From assembly GCF_037975245.1 (NCBI RefSeq), contig NC_092564.1, positions 25,475,484-25,539,483 of the forward strand: a stretch of 64,000 nt of DNA. Reading direction: 5' to 3'. The notes below the pieces were generated by a model that ran no database searches, had not been told where the DNA came from, and was given only the letters and a program-made list of their open reading frames with translations. Each line of letters starts with the position of its first letter. Position 1 is the stretch's first letter. Below are positions 24,888 through 37,670 of the stretch, one piece after another. The position numbers were made by a program, and so were the translations under genes. Origin of the DNA: Apostichopus japonicus. Lineage: Eukaryota > Echinodermata > Holothuroidea > Aspidochirotida > Stichopodidae.

Positions 24888-27609
24888 GTAATTTTTTTTT
24901 TTTTTTTTCTCTTTTTTCTTTTCCCCGTTTTACAGACGAAATGTAACCTAGTCACGACAGTTTACATGATAGCTGAAGCCGGTGAACTAATGAGATGCTG
25001 AATATGACATATTTGCTTTGTTGGCTTAACAGTTTAATTTAATTAGTCAATTAGTTTTTCCTCTCTCAGTTCATATTTAGACAGTTATGAAACCCTGGAG
25101 AGTGGGTGGGTTTGAAAATATTCCATGTAAATTAGTAACAGGAGAGTTTCAAAAAAAAAAAAAAAGAGACATTTTTCCAGAGGTAGCGATCAAGTTAAGC
25201 CCAAGTAGAGTGATGAAATTATCGGCAGCCTGATACCGGGGTTGAAGGGAAATTTAAGTTGAGTTAATGCAATGAATGCCCAACAAATTATTTTGACTCG
25301 TATATTGCTTGTCACTAACGATCAGAATTCCTTATTTGGCAACAGCTAATTTTGGGTTGACATTTTCAGGAAGGACAAATGTTTGTATTTTTAGGACTTT
25401 GCTCTTCCTGATTGAAGTATAAAAAGGGAATTGTATAAAATAGAGAAGAGGAAAGGTTTCAGAGAACCGGAGGTAAAGATTTGTTGAATTTGATTGTCTG
25501 TCACTTCCTATAGCACTTAACTTAGCTAAATATTCCTAGCATCCTTTTTTTTTTTGTCTGTTAAGATATCAGGCAAGTTTGCCTCTGTAATAAGTCTGGA
25601 CAAAATATCCACAAGAACAAAGCAAACATTATTGAATGTGACAGACATTGAAGGCTTACTTGCCACTGCAGTACTACTGCACTCTGATCTTTTACACTCT
25701 TCATGGTAAATTTTGTAGAGTTTAGTCTTTAAAATCTTATTTGAAATGGTTCATTACATTTGATGACTTAAATTTAAATTAAACAGATATAATACAATTA
25801 ACTTACATTGTATGAATAATTATAGAAAGGTGCCATTTCTAGGAACAAAGCATGTTTCCAAGGTTATGTTTCATGGTTCAAGTACAATGGTAGATATCCT
25901 GTACATATATTACATGTAGCTCCATTGGGGGCCATGACCCTCCCCACCCCCCTCCCCTCCCTTCCTGTGAATGCCATCTATATACAGCTATAATAGACTC
26001 GGTCGTATGTGTTTTCTCAGTATGTTAATGACATGTTAATTGACAATTTTAGCTAATTCCTGTGAATGCCACTGTGTGTTCTATATATAATATATATAGC
26101 TATATAGACTTGGTCATATGTGTTTTCTTAGTATGTTAATGACATGTTAATTGACAATTTTAGCAAATTAAAATGTGATTGTGATTTTTCTAATATAAAA
26201 CAGTAACAAAACTTACATGACTCCTGGCTTTGCCTGTTTCCACTCAAATAACTTTAATGGCTATTCTTAATGAGGAGACAGCTTAAAACATACAAAAACC
26301 TTTAAGCAAACCATTCTTAAGGTGAAAAGACCTGCAATATGAATATTCATGTCTGACCTATCTTTTAATAATTATGCAATACTCAAATAGACTGCATGCC
26401 GTCCACTGTCAACTTATGAATTCTTTGTAGCGAATTTGTTGTATACAGTACCCTATAGTCCAACACCCGGGCACTCTTTCCATCTATTACATCCAAGTCA
26501 GATTTTCAATGTTTTGTTTAAGTGTGCATCATATAAACTTGAAATGATGTACTGTAATTAAGGTTATCACTCACAGCTTGATAAATTGTAGATGTAACTT
26601 AATTATGCAATAAATAAGACAATAAACCTGAATGAGCATGATGTGTGGAGGTTATTAATTATTTCATAAGCACAATAGGCCTAATGAATCTTTAGTCTTA
26701 CACTTTTTTCATAAACTTTTGAGCTTTCTTGTAAGATGAATTATCCTGAGATCCAGTATGATGCATTTATCTGTACAAAATGTTTTGGGGATCTAAAGGT
26801 CTTTGATGACTCATTACTCGCTGAAATTAGTGCCGTATTCTTGGTGTAAATTGTTTTCACTCACTACCAGGAACAGTTGCAACTTACTGTACAGTATAAC
26901 CTCACAGTGACATTTGATGGGTTTCAAAGAAACAGTTCAACTTGACCTCTCAGTGACATTATAGAAACATTTGTATCTCCTTATCACTTGATTTATGGCA
27001 CCACACGGCCATATCAGATATATACATTATATACATTTAATGATGCATGTATACATGTAGAATATTATAATGACATGGAAAAAGCAAATTGGATATCCAA
27101 ACAAAATTGCATTTTCTTCATAGTTTAAATGAAATGTCATTCATATTAAGCCTGCAATGCAATTGGATTTAGGTATTCAGATTAGTATATTGAATGAATC
27201 AAGACTAATTATGCATAAAGCCCGGCTTTATCTGCAGATGATTTCTCAGAATAGAAATTAGTTGTTTTATTTAAGCAAATAGTGATAAGTAAACCTATTT
27301 GTTTGTTGTTTGTTGTTGCAAGATATTTTGAACTTAAGTTGGACAAGATTAATACTAAATTTACAGTAAACTGTACCACTATACAGACAAGGTACACACA
27401 ACTAGCACTCAGTTGTGGTTAATTATACGAAACAGTTGCAGTAGTTACAATTTCATACCAGTCTGACAGGTTTGCTGTTAAAGCCTAAATGACATAATCC
27501 TTTCAACACTTCTCATTAGTTACATTTCACTTACTTTAATTTCAATTCTTCATCGTCAATAAAACTGACTGTTCATTTTGACCCCTAAAATAAGCCCCAA
27601 GGCTTTTGG
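24888..27609 (+). other. Probable intron, one local duplication
   Basis: Apart from a poly-T tract just after 24890 and the duplication at 25962-26168, I see no gene or RNA. CpG is about 6 per kb around 26-27 kb. Confidence 0.4.
25962..26168 (+). repeat. Tandem duplication of about 95-112 bp
   Basis: Two copies begin TTCCTGTGAATGCCA at 25962 and 26057. Each ends with the shared block GTATGTTAATGACATG followed by TTAATTGACAATTTTAGC. The second copy has an extra AT-rich insertion in the middle. Confidence 0.85.
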
Positions 27610-27720
27610 TTGGCAAATTCCTGTCATACCGTATTCCGCTGCTGCGGAATTTGTATCGCAGTGGTATTGAGAGGCGGCAGTTGTCTATCTTGGAGGTTTT
27701 TATATTCTGATGACGAACCG

Positions 27721-27808
27721 ATGGGACTGAAAATCATGGAAAAGGAGTTCGGAAGAGGTCGGTTGATGATGTCTCAATCTGTAACAAACCTCAATTTGGC
27801 GGCTTTAG
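27721..27808 (+). CDS. Candidate alternative first coding exon of the SH2-SH3 gene
   Basis: An ATG at 27721 in good context (CCGATGG) opens 29 codons beginning MGLKIMEKEFGRGRLMM. They end at a donor, GCTTTAG|GTAAAT, at 27808. The exit is phase 1, exactly the phase that the SH2 exon at 41962 accepts. Joining them gives an open frame through the internal Met and adds 33 residues, for a protein of about 506. The local sequence keeps several CpGs, like the other promoter-like patches. The frame is also open upstream to about 27610, so the exon could instead be internal, with an acceptor near TATCGCAG (27661). No known motif is in the peptide. Only the phase match and composition support it. Confidence 0.42.
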
Positions 27809-28149
27809 GTAAATACTAAGATTACAAGAAGTGTAAGCTCTGCCTTCATGTTCACCACATTTTCTATCCTCTGCACACTCCAATTGTAAAACATGAATTC
27901 TGCAGGTTTGTACTAGCACACAGTATATATTGGTACAGGAATTTTGACAAACTTGCAATCTTTACAGTATGTGGTGCCTCATGACAATCATAGATGTTGT
28001 AACATATATCACATCTAGCTGATACTCTCATAATCTGGGCATGTTTGTCGTTAAGAGAAGGTATCAAATGATATAAAGTTTGTCCATTTTTAGAAATGCT
28101 ACAAACTTTCTCAAGTCACATGCAACTTCACCAAATATACTATCCGGAT

Positions 28150-29350
28150 ACTGATTTATTATGCAGTCATTTACTTCGATCCTCCCTCACCTGTCTCCCC
28201 ACAACCTTAGTACTCTTGTTCTATCGTGCCTAGGATGAACTGACCGTAACCATTTAACACTGTACTTTGTTAAGCACCGGGTTGAGCTATAGCCGCTGGA
28301 ATATCTGCAATGCTGAATCCCTATAAAACAATAGCTACAACCTCAGCAGTGTTCCCTTTTGTGTGACATTGAAGAGCACCAAAGAGTCTGTCCCATATAC
28401 TGTATGCAACCATGGCTACAAGATGCTGCAGCCCCGTAGGCATACGATTCTGACACAGTGCCTTGTGCCAACTTCACTTTAATATTTCTGAAATCAACGG
28501 TCAATATTAGATATCACACCTGCTTTATGTATGAGGATGGTTTAGATTTCCCTTGCTTCCTCACTTACATATCTCCTCTCAACCGTAGCACTCTGGCTGT
28601 AATGTGCCTAGTGTGATCTAACAACCTCTGTAGCACTGTTCTCTCTTTATAACAGCTTCATTAATTTATGCCAACTTCAACTGAGAAATAGTCAATAAAT
28701 ATTTAATACCATCTGCTTATTAATGAATGTTGAAGGATTTAAGTTATCACTCTGTTAAGCAGTGCTGCATGTCGGAATGCTGATGCATTAACTCTACCAT
28801 ATACAACAGTAGTTGGTGACGGAGACGATTAATAGAGTTGGAGCATATAAGTGTTTGGTTACCAACAGTTCTCAGCAATTAGTCATGATGGCCTATAAGT
28901 ATTGTTTATCTATAGCCTAAATTGTAAAGTCATAGAATATATATTTATCTGGCTATAAACTTGTAACTTTTTTAGCTCTGAGCCAGCCCTTGGTTATGTT
29001 AATGGAAATCTGTCTTCAGGCTGTATATAGGCAGCGCAATGATAAACTCAGAAGAAAGTAGCAGTAGCCTGTATGGACCGAGAGGTGGGTCATAAGAGGA
29101 GCAGTGCTAAAAGGTTTCCTTTATACTACACTAAGGGAAGACTATTGAGTTATATCCAGCAAACCTGGCTGGATATGAACATTTCTGGATGATCAAGTTT
29201 GTCATTCTGAACTGCTGTTAACTAGGGGGCAGTATACTGTAAATTTCTCTGTCATATCCTCATCTCTGTATTTGTTTCATATTTCTACATTTACTTCGCT
29301 CCTCGCTTACCTGTCTCCTCACAACCTTAGCACCTCGTTATACCGTGCCT
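28150..29350 (+). repeat. Cluster of diverged copies of the CTCCTCGCTTACCTGTCTCC repeat
   Basis: Variants of a block reading TTCGCTCCTCGCTTACC then TGTCTCCTCACAACCTTAGC occur around 28191, 28569 and 29311. Two are followed by a GTGCCTAG-type segment. The same core builds the minisatellite at 16964-17681. Spacings of about 378 and 742 bp hint at an old duplicated unit of about 370 bp, but the rest is too diverged to align by eye. Confidence 0.5.
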
Positions 29351-30976
29351 ACCTTGTTCAACATGCACATATACCACTTACAACACCATACAACTGCAGT
29401 ATGTATGAAACAGTTATGAATAGTTGCATGGATCATGGGGCCAGCTAATAGAGTTAATTACAGCTAATCCAGATTGAACTCTTCACTACAAAAGTTCTTA
29501 TCACATTCTATCATTTCTACAATAATTTGCAAATGTATGCAATACACAACCTTTGGAACATGGTCTCCTAATTATAACTGATCACTGTTATATATGGCCA
29601 TGTATGACCTTTGACCTGCTGCTATGGATGAGTAGCCTAGAGTTTCTTTATATAATGCACTAGTACTCAGTCTGTTGTTGACAGTATGAGTAATTCTTCT
29701 CACACTGCTTCATCCACACGTTTCAGCCTATCATGGGCAATTAATTTGAGCTGTGTTGCTGGTGGTGCTTGTTGAACTTCGACAAGTACAGTATAAATTT
29801 ATTCTCTGAATAACCAATAATAATCAAGAGTAAATTTGTAAGGAACACACCTCTCTGACAGTAACCCCCTCTGAGCATCAAGCAGGTTTAATAGGTCAAC
29901 AAGCTATGTTGGTACACAATGCACTTGTACTGGGTCCGTTTCGAAAATTCAAGTCAATATTTTGATAGCAAATATTGACTCACTCACACCATATTTCAAA
30001 CCGTTGGTAAACTTTATACTTGTTTATTGTGGCCTTGCTACTACATCTTTGCGATGAATGAGCTCACCGGAACCTGACATTGCATTGTGTTGGTATCCCA
30101 TTGGGCAATGTACTTTGTATTTTGTTTGCTTTCCAGACTATATATACATAAAATTAACTAATTTATACTTCAAGGGAGCAAAATTTGCTGAAAAAAATGG
30201 GCTTAAAGGCAAATTCGGTGTTACAGGGAAATATATACATTCCCCTTAATGTTTCTAGTAGTTTATACTGCATCTGAACAGATCCTTCCAGGGTCTAGTG
30301 ATGCTAAAATAAAACTATGACTAATTCTATGCATATTCATGTAACTGATAGGGAGCAAGACAGACCAGTGTGTAAATTGTACCGTACTATATACCACCTT
30401 TGTGGAAAAACTGTACATTAAGGCCAAATGGGGGTTCTTTGGGCTTAATTCTTTAAATCCAGATGATATATATCTATTATCTCTGTGAACATAAAACTTA
30501 AAGGTCGATTTATTCAGATATAATTCTGAGTGCCGCTCTCTACATACATGCAAAGATGTTAGCTCGTCCTCCCTCTCTGGACATGTGTTCAACTGAAACG
30601 TGAAAACACTGCATATATGCGCAATGTAGGTTTTTCGCCGTAGCACCAAGAAAAAATATCATAATTGTACATAGCTTATGTACATATGTCTATGCATGCA
30701 TGACCATTCACTGGATACATTTACTGTATTATATACAACAAATTAGGTCTACTGTACATATACACATGTGGCCATGCATTGGGAAATTATCACGGCCGAC
30801 GTAACCTACATCTAACAGAAACATTAAAAGGAATATTCCCATCCTTTTAAATGGCAGGTAACACAGCGAGGAAGTTGAGCCTCACGACATCTATCTAAAA
30901 CAATCAGACAGTGAGCCTAGGCCTGCCTAAATTAGGTCTCACATAAGTGTAAGCCCCTTGTGCCCTAAGGCCTAGA

Positions 30977-31312
30977 CTATATATAATATATATATATATA
31001 TATATAAATGAAAATCGTAATGAGTTGAAAAATCAAGAACAGTGAAAAAACTTCCAGCCTCCACCGGGATTTGAACCCGGGCCTCCCACTAATATATATA
31101 TTTATATATATATATATATATATATACTGTATATATATATATATACTGTATATATATATATATACTGAATATATATATATATATATATACTATATATAGA
31201 CTATATATATAGACTATATATATATTTATATATATATATATACAGTATATATATATATAAATATATATATATATCTATATATATATATATATACATACAT
31301 ATATATATATAT
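30977..31312. repeat. Compound (AT)n tract interrupted by a SINE remnant
   Basis: Long alternating AT runs, some broken by ACTGT, CTAT or ACAGT, lie on both sides of the tRNA-like fragment at 31003-31091. The right-hand tract spans about 220 bp. The AT run on the left matches a tail often seen at SINE 3' ends. Confidence 0.9.
31003..31091 (-). mobile_element. 5'-truncated tRNA-derived SINE
   Basis: On the minus strand the fragment carries a pol III B box, GGTTCAAATCC (genomic 31067-31077). It lies within a perfect five-pair T-arm, CCGGG-TTCAAAT-CCCGG, followed by an acceptor-like TGGAGGC. A 48-base non-tRNA tail and then AT repeats follow. The A box, D arm and anticodon arm are missing, replaced by the AT tract, so it cannot be a tRNA gene and is probably inactive. 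Confidence 0.75.
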
Positions 31313-32389
31313 TGTCTGACGTACGCTAAACACTAGCCCTTTTTGAAACACATCAATGACTTTGTGGATATTTTACTTAATATCTTTTACAAAGAGTCTG
31401 TGAATATAGACTGATGAATCATTTCCCATTCAGATCTAGCTGCGGCTCTGATTTACTTGATTGAACCAGTTATTGTTCAATGGATTTAAGGTAGCACAGT
31501 CAACAATAAATTATTATTTAGTTTTGAAGGTTACATGTCATTCAGTGGTTTAATTGAACGTTATTTATTCATTGCAGTGGGTGTTATAAACGGTATAGTT
31601 GCACAGTCAACATTAACACTTCTTTTATATTAGAATATATATATATGTACACTGAATGGAAGGCCTGCAAGGATTAAGCATCTTGGACTTCATTTGTGGT
31701 GATTACTACTGGTCAAGAAATAATTGGTAAGCTGAGGGTATGCATAGTGTTTTGTAGGACCATCAATGCTCAGAGACAGCTCCTGAAAGCAACAAATTCA
31801 ATATAACCAAGGTCCATATTTCATAACTATATTCACTCAAGGAAGTAGTCTTTTATTCTGTGAAAATGCAAAAAGTAATTTTTCTGACTGTTAATGTAAT
31901 GGAGGGTTATAATATTGAAATGAGTCATAACCAATTACAAACAGCAATATTTGGCCATTGCAGCTTAATTTTACAGTATACATACTTAACTTGACTGTAC
32001 TACTGTAGGTCTATAGGTACATTTCATGTGGAAGTTCAATCAATGACCCAGAGTTAAGTGTCAGTGATTGTGTTGCAAAGTAATTAAATTTAAGTAGGTT
32101 TTGTTTTGCTTGTATAGGGACAAAATTACTACGTTGTAATGTAAAGTTATGATCTGTCTCATATATTGACCATTGCAGACAAGTTTTTGCTCACCATCAA
32201 ACAAGTAACAACATTTTAAGAAGCAGGTGTATCTGCTGTACCTTAAGTAATAATCCACTAAAAAAAAATTTGGCTGAAGTCTTTACTACTTTCCACTGTA
32301 ATCATCAGCAGCTACGTAGTAAAACAGAATGCTTGATCTTCCCTCTCTGTTTTCACGGACTATTGATTTCTCACCATCAAATGCTACAG

Positions 32390-32795
32390 TTTACTTTAGT
32401 GTGTGTCCGCGACCTCTCTTGAACCTGCTTAATAGCCGACGATAGCTTTACTCCCGAAAACAACAAGAGCTTTATGACTCCCAGAGCACCTGAAGAATAA
32501 GTGCGTGGTCTTGACCTGCTTTGAACCTCAGCTGCTTTCGTCTTCCTCTGCAGCAACATCAGAATTTCCTTCTCTTGCTCGTAGACGACTCGCAGTTTAG
32601 TTTGAGGAAGATTCAGATCACTTTTGATTGGTTGTTTCCGCTACATACGATCTTAATCTCCTCTGTGTCATCCCACTGCGCAAAGCTCTCTCATCTCTAG
32701 ATTAGAGGCTTATAGCATCAGACACACTCTAGCAGCGGGAATCGCATCCAGCCCTACTGGAGCTGGAGCCTAGGAGCAATTAGAGGATGAACGAG
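32390..32795 (+). promoter_or_regulatory. CpG-retaining patch with candidate first exon
   Basis: It contains clustered CpG, an inverted CCAAT box (GATTGG at about 32627) and a possible donor, GAACGAG|GTATGC, ending at 32795. An ATG at 32787 gives only three codons in phase 0 and would stop soon in the SH2 exon, so the exon would act as leader. A 60-codon minus frame across 32377-32559 shows no domain. Confidence 0.35.
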
Positions 32796-33511
32796 GTATG
32801 CAGTTAATTAACAAGACCACGGTTATCTTTGCAGTATCTGGGAAACGTGATCGTACTTGCAGTATCGCGATTTAAAACGAACATAGACTCGAGTTCAATG
32901 CTGTAGGTTCACAGGTTAAAACATCTTTGTCTGTATGCTTCACAGCAGATCAACAAGAAAAAGGCAATCCTGTAAATTGTTTGATAGGGTATTAAAGTAT
33001 TTGCTAAAGCTTCAAGCTCTCAGGCAAATTGTTCAGAGAGAAAAATAAAATACTTTTGTACTAGGGGAAAATGTAGACTCATGTAGACTGTAGGGAAAGA
33101 TGATATTTGATTTAAAATTGAGAAGTAGTTTCTCATCCTCTGACATTGTAACAGAGTCTAAAGTTAACAAAAGGCTGGTTGATATTAGTTGATAATTTGG
33201 CAATGTTTTAGAACAGACTTGACACAGTGTGTGATGTAGGCTTATTAAGCAGAATCATGTACGTAGGATAAGGACATGACTGCCAGCTAGGATTCGATTC
33301 AAGGTCATACATGGTCTAATGGATCAACACATCATCAATCTAAAATGGTTTCTCCATTCAAAGTATTAGAAAGATGTTTTTCTTACGTGGCATCCTTTCG
33401 AAAGTCCTGTTAACCTGATATTGATGTTCTAATAAATTTAGAAGCTATATGGTTTGAATTTGTGATCTTTACTTAGCAACAGTGCAATTCTCAACAAATC
33501 CACTTGCTTTG

Positions 33512-33843
33512 CAAGATTTAATTAGTGAATTATCTCTCACTGAAGCTATGATGTATTACTTCTGTTCCAAAAGTGGTGCACACAGCTGACAATGAGCTAA
33601 TTACAGTCCATCTACAACGAGAGTCAATTACAAATTAGCTGGGGGTTTTAAAGGGGACTTTAGTTTTGTCGTGGAGTAATTCACAAGATTTAATTAGTGA
33701 ATTATCTCTCACTGAGGCTATGATGTATTACTTCTGTTCCAAAAGTGGTGCACACAGCTGACAATGAGCTAATTACAGTCCATCTACAACGAGAGTCAAT
33801 TACAAATTAGCTGGGGGTTTTAAAGGGGACTTTAGTTTTGTCG
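33512..33843 (+). repeat. Recent tandem duplication of a 160-bp segment
   Basis: Two copies (33512-33671 and 33684-33843) begin CAAGATTTAATTAGTGAATT and end TTTAGTTTTGTCG. They differ at one position that I can see (GAAGCT against GAGGCT). A 12-base spacer separates them, so the repeat period is 172. Confidence 0.95.
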
Positions 33844-36454
33844 GATATCAAGCATCAAACTGTAAGACTAACAATAATGAACATGAATTAAAAGTCACTG
33901 GTTGGAATCCCTTTATAGCCCATATTTTGTTTTCGTTCTTTCAAAATTTATGTACACGTACTGTAATGTACATGCATTGATTAGGGACATTACAACGCAA
34001 AGAAAGATTAGCATTATTTCACTTTGAGCATAGATACATGCATATTCATGAGACAGGATTTGGTAAATTGCATGGCATTGAAAGCCTTTAATATTCACCA
34101 ACTGTTTGTTTGTGGTCATGAGAGTACTTCAGAGAGAACCAAGAAAAATCAGCTTGGCGATGCTCTACTGTGCGCTACCAAGTGGTCTTGATAAAAACAA
34201 GTTTACATATATATTAAACATGGATCCTGATAACAATAGCAGAAAAGCAATGCATTATAGTTTACCATGCAATTTAACATATTGCCTAGTTTCACCGTAC
34301 ATACAGCACAGTACGAAGAAAAGTGTTGGAAAGGATTTAGAGGAGTGTAGAATAGTTTGAGTACACCACGTACAAGCCTAGAGATGTGCCAGTGGCCTGG
34401 TTTTTGTTGAGATTAGATCTGTAGTACCTGGGAGTAATTCTAACATCAACACAATCCTTGGTATCTGCTAATATTATGTGACTCATTGTCAAAGCAGCAG
34501 CTGCTGGTAAGGATGGAGGCCCTCGCAGGGTGATAGCTTCCTTTTTCATGGACCTGGGCTCATGCCAGAAATTCATTTCATAGCTGCATGTCCACAGAGT
34601 GGAAATTTTCTATACAGCTCAACTCCAATTTGTATTTTCACTGGTGATTAGTTTACTGGAGGGGGTAGGGGTTGATGGACAGTTTAGCTTGGAGGGGGGG
34701 GGGGAATGGGGGCAATTATAAGAGCTGAATTAATTTCCTCATAGAGATTTAATAGGAATTACTGAAATTAAACACTCAGTGTGTTAAGTGGGTATAAAGC
34801 ATATATACTGTATGCATGTGTTCTTGGTATTTTCAAAAAAATTTAAAAGATAGGGAACTTAAAGATTGGAAAATACCGCACTAATTTTGGATTTTTAAAC
34901 ATCATTTCTATTGCCCTCCACATATTTCAGAAAGACCTGTCAGCTGTTGTGAAACTCTTTTCTTTTGGTAATATTGCCTTCTATATATTCCCACATATTC
35001 CCACCATCTTGAAGAGCACAAGGATCGTCTCCACTCTGAACTTTCCAAAAGCCAAACCTCATCGTTTAATGTCCTTTTGTACCTGCTAATTGCCAAATGT
35101 GTTTTACACTCAGATCTGCATGAGTTGAAACAATGGTCTGATATTCTCTTAGATGAAAAAGGAATGAATTAGCAAGAAAAAACAAGGAAGAAATTATCTG
35201 ATGATACGTACAGATCTTAATTATTGCTATAAATAACATAACATATTCATATATATATATGTGATTGTATATTTTCATGAAGGTTATGTTTTGGTGTCTG
35301 GTAACTCCATCATCTGGGCATATCATAACAAGTTTACTGGTGTGGCAATGCTGCTAATATCATAAGATTAGACAGGGCAATCTGTCTTCTAAAATCCAAA
35401 GTACTTTGAACTGATCACGATCGATCGTCCCATGATGAGTCATACAGGCCTGTAGCAAATAATTTAAACTCAGGAAAATTCCAAAAGACTAAATTAACAG
35501 ATTGATCGGATATTGTCACAGAGAGAGATGGAGATAGATCAGAGAGGAATAGAGAGTACAGTAATATCTGAATCCCATGAGATGATAAAAAGAAAAAGCA
35601 TTCCCTACTGTAAGTTCAAACTTGTATCATGTTTCCAAAAAGAGTACTGCATACAGTACTTAACAACATCAAATACTGTACTTTAATGGTAGGTTCTACT
35701 TTTAGAAAAATCTACTTTTTGAAAAACAATTAGAAAATTAGAAAAAAATTAGAAAAATCCTCCATACATAAATATGGAGGAAGCATGGTCAATAAGGTAA
35801 GTTTATTACATCGAGGAATATTTTAGGATATACACTGTAGTGCTATTAAAATGAATGTGTATATATTGTGTTTTGGAAGCTGGTGACCATTCTGGTAATT
35901 CTGGCATATTTAGAGACATAACTGATTGCTTTCAATAATTCTTTGTGATACTGAGGCATGATGGGATACTTTAAAGATGGTTTATAGATGAGAGGATAAA
36001 GTTATAATGAGGACGTGGTGGCATTGTGGGGATTTGCTGGGTGACTGAAATAAAAATGTCTCTGTTTAGTGCTTTGTTGTTGAATCATTGGACAGCTTGC
36101 TCCAAAAGGAAAACTATAAGCATGTGAAAGTTTTATTGGTTACTTTTAATAGTCTTATGAAACTGTACCAGCAACAATGGAATATTCGGCAAATCCATCA
36201 AGCCACTAAGTTCGCATATATTACATCAAATTTGTTTGATCTTTACATGCTTCTTTTTTTTTATTGGGCTGTTTACCAGTTTATATTACTCTGGTAAAGT
36301 AAAGTGAGTTTCCGTATGGTTTTATGAACATTATGAAGCTCTGACATAATTAGATTGATAGGTTTCATCCAAGTTTGTACTACTTCTCTGTACCTGATCA
36401 GCTGAGTGGTGTAGCTTGATAAGAGTGACATCTCAGTGTGGTTGAATTGGTTAA
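33844..36454 (+). other. Probable intron, nothing recognised
   Basis: A G-rich run lies at 34690-34702. Open frames of 60-86 codons occur on both strands without motif or splice support. Confidence 0.4.
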
Positions 36455-36570
36455 AGTGGCATATCACAGTGGCATATCACAGTGGCATATCACAGTGGCA
36501 TATATCACAGTGGCATATCACAATGGCATATCATAGTGGCATATCATAGTGGCATATCACAGTGGCATAC
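36455..36570 (+). repeat. Short tandem repeat, nine copies of AGTGGCATATCAC
   Basis: The unit is 13 bp and repeats nine times, with small variants (an extra TA in one copy, CAATGG and CATAG in others). Confidence 0.95.
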
Positions 36571-37449
36571 ATGTATGCAATCCAAAAATGCAGCTTTATA
36601 GGAAAGTCATGATATGTTTATCTGGCTAAGATAGATTTCATCCATACTATATTGTATTTAGCATAATTACCAGGTCGACCAAATTTAATTATGTGCATTC
36701 CAATAATAGAAATGAACAAAGCATTTTCCATGCTGTGAGCATATATCATCTTTTTCATTTAATAAGTAGCTTTTAACAAGTGGCTTTTTTTTAATAAGTA
36801 GCTTTTAATAAGCATTTAATAAGTGGTTATATGCACATGATAGGCAGCCCACATGCAATTAATGACATTTTGGCAGTCGCATAGTTCATCTTCGCAAAAA
36901 GTAGGTCTTTCTAGTCGAACGAGCATTACTTTGATATAAATTCCATTGTTTCAGTAAATGTCGTTCAAGAGTTTGTTTTCAAAACTTTAGTTTTGTGGCT
37001 CAAAACCTCTGACTCAATTTTTTGCATCAAAAAAGGAGTTTTGATTCCTTCTAGCATTGCAGTTACTGAAACAGATTTTCATATTATCGGAATATTACAA
37101 CATGCCAAAAGTCAATCGGAACATTTTAAATTTTCAACTTTGTCTTTGTTATTTTGAAAGAAAAGTTGACTAGTTCATCTTAGAAACTGCTTTGCTAGAA
37201 GCCAGGGGTCTTTACTTTGCAATAGCATTGACATTTTACTGTTACTTCGCAATAGCAATTGACATTTTAATGTTGCTTGAAGATTTCTTTCATTTACTCA
37301 GTCTCAGGTAGATGGATCTAGTGCCCTGATTGACCTCTAAGGTACATAAAGGTTATAATATCCTCACCTCAAGAACTTTGAGAGAAGCTTGATAGGTCAT
37401 ACATCATCCCCCATGTCTCATATCGATGTTTGTCACCCTCTAAAATCAT

Positions 37450-37670
37450 AGTTCCGTTCCTCGTAGCAGACTTTAATTTCCCCGTAAAAACTGATGACGT
37501 TAAACCGCCGCCTTTGAGTCACTATTTTCATTTTGGATTTTGTGGTTTTGTTTTGCGGAAGCCTTTAATTAGGACGGTCTATCCGTGAGGACCTAAGCGG
37601 GGACACCGTGATTAGTTACCTGGCCACACTGAACGAGCATCGACTACTGCGGTCTGCCTGTCGTCTGCAG
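37450..37670 (+). promoter_or_regulatory. CpG-retaining patch, candidate promoter or leader exon
   Basis: CpG and GC are raised (AAACCGCCGCC, GGACGGTCTATCCG, CTAAGCGGGGACACCG) against the surrounding intron. A possible donor, GTCTGCAG|GTCTGA, ends at 37670. It lies 4.3 kb upstream of the SH2 exon. Confidence 0.3.

Larger units (their letters stand above)
29351..32389 (+). other. Probable intron, AT microsatellite and SINE fragment
   Basis: No exon was recognised. A 128-codon minus frame at 30263-30649 has no recognisable motif or splice context. The AT-repeat tract and SINE remnant are listed separately. Confidence 0.4.

Noticed and set aside
30263-30649. 128-codon minus frame
   Set aside because: The longest anonymous frame, but it has no recognisable motif and no good splice sites, and length alone is possible by chance in 64 kb of six-frame sequence.
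31051-31091. tRNA gene
   Set aside because: Only the T arm and part of the acceptor stem are present; D and anticodon arms are absent, so it is a SINE fragment.
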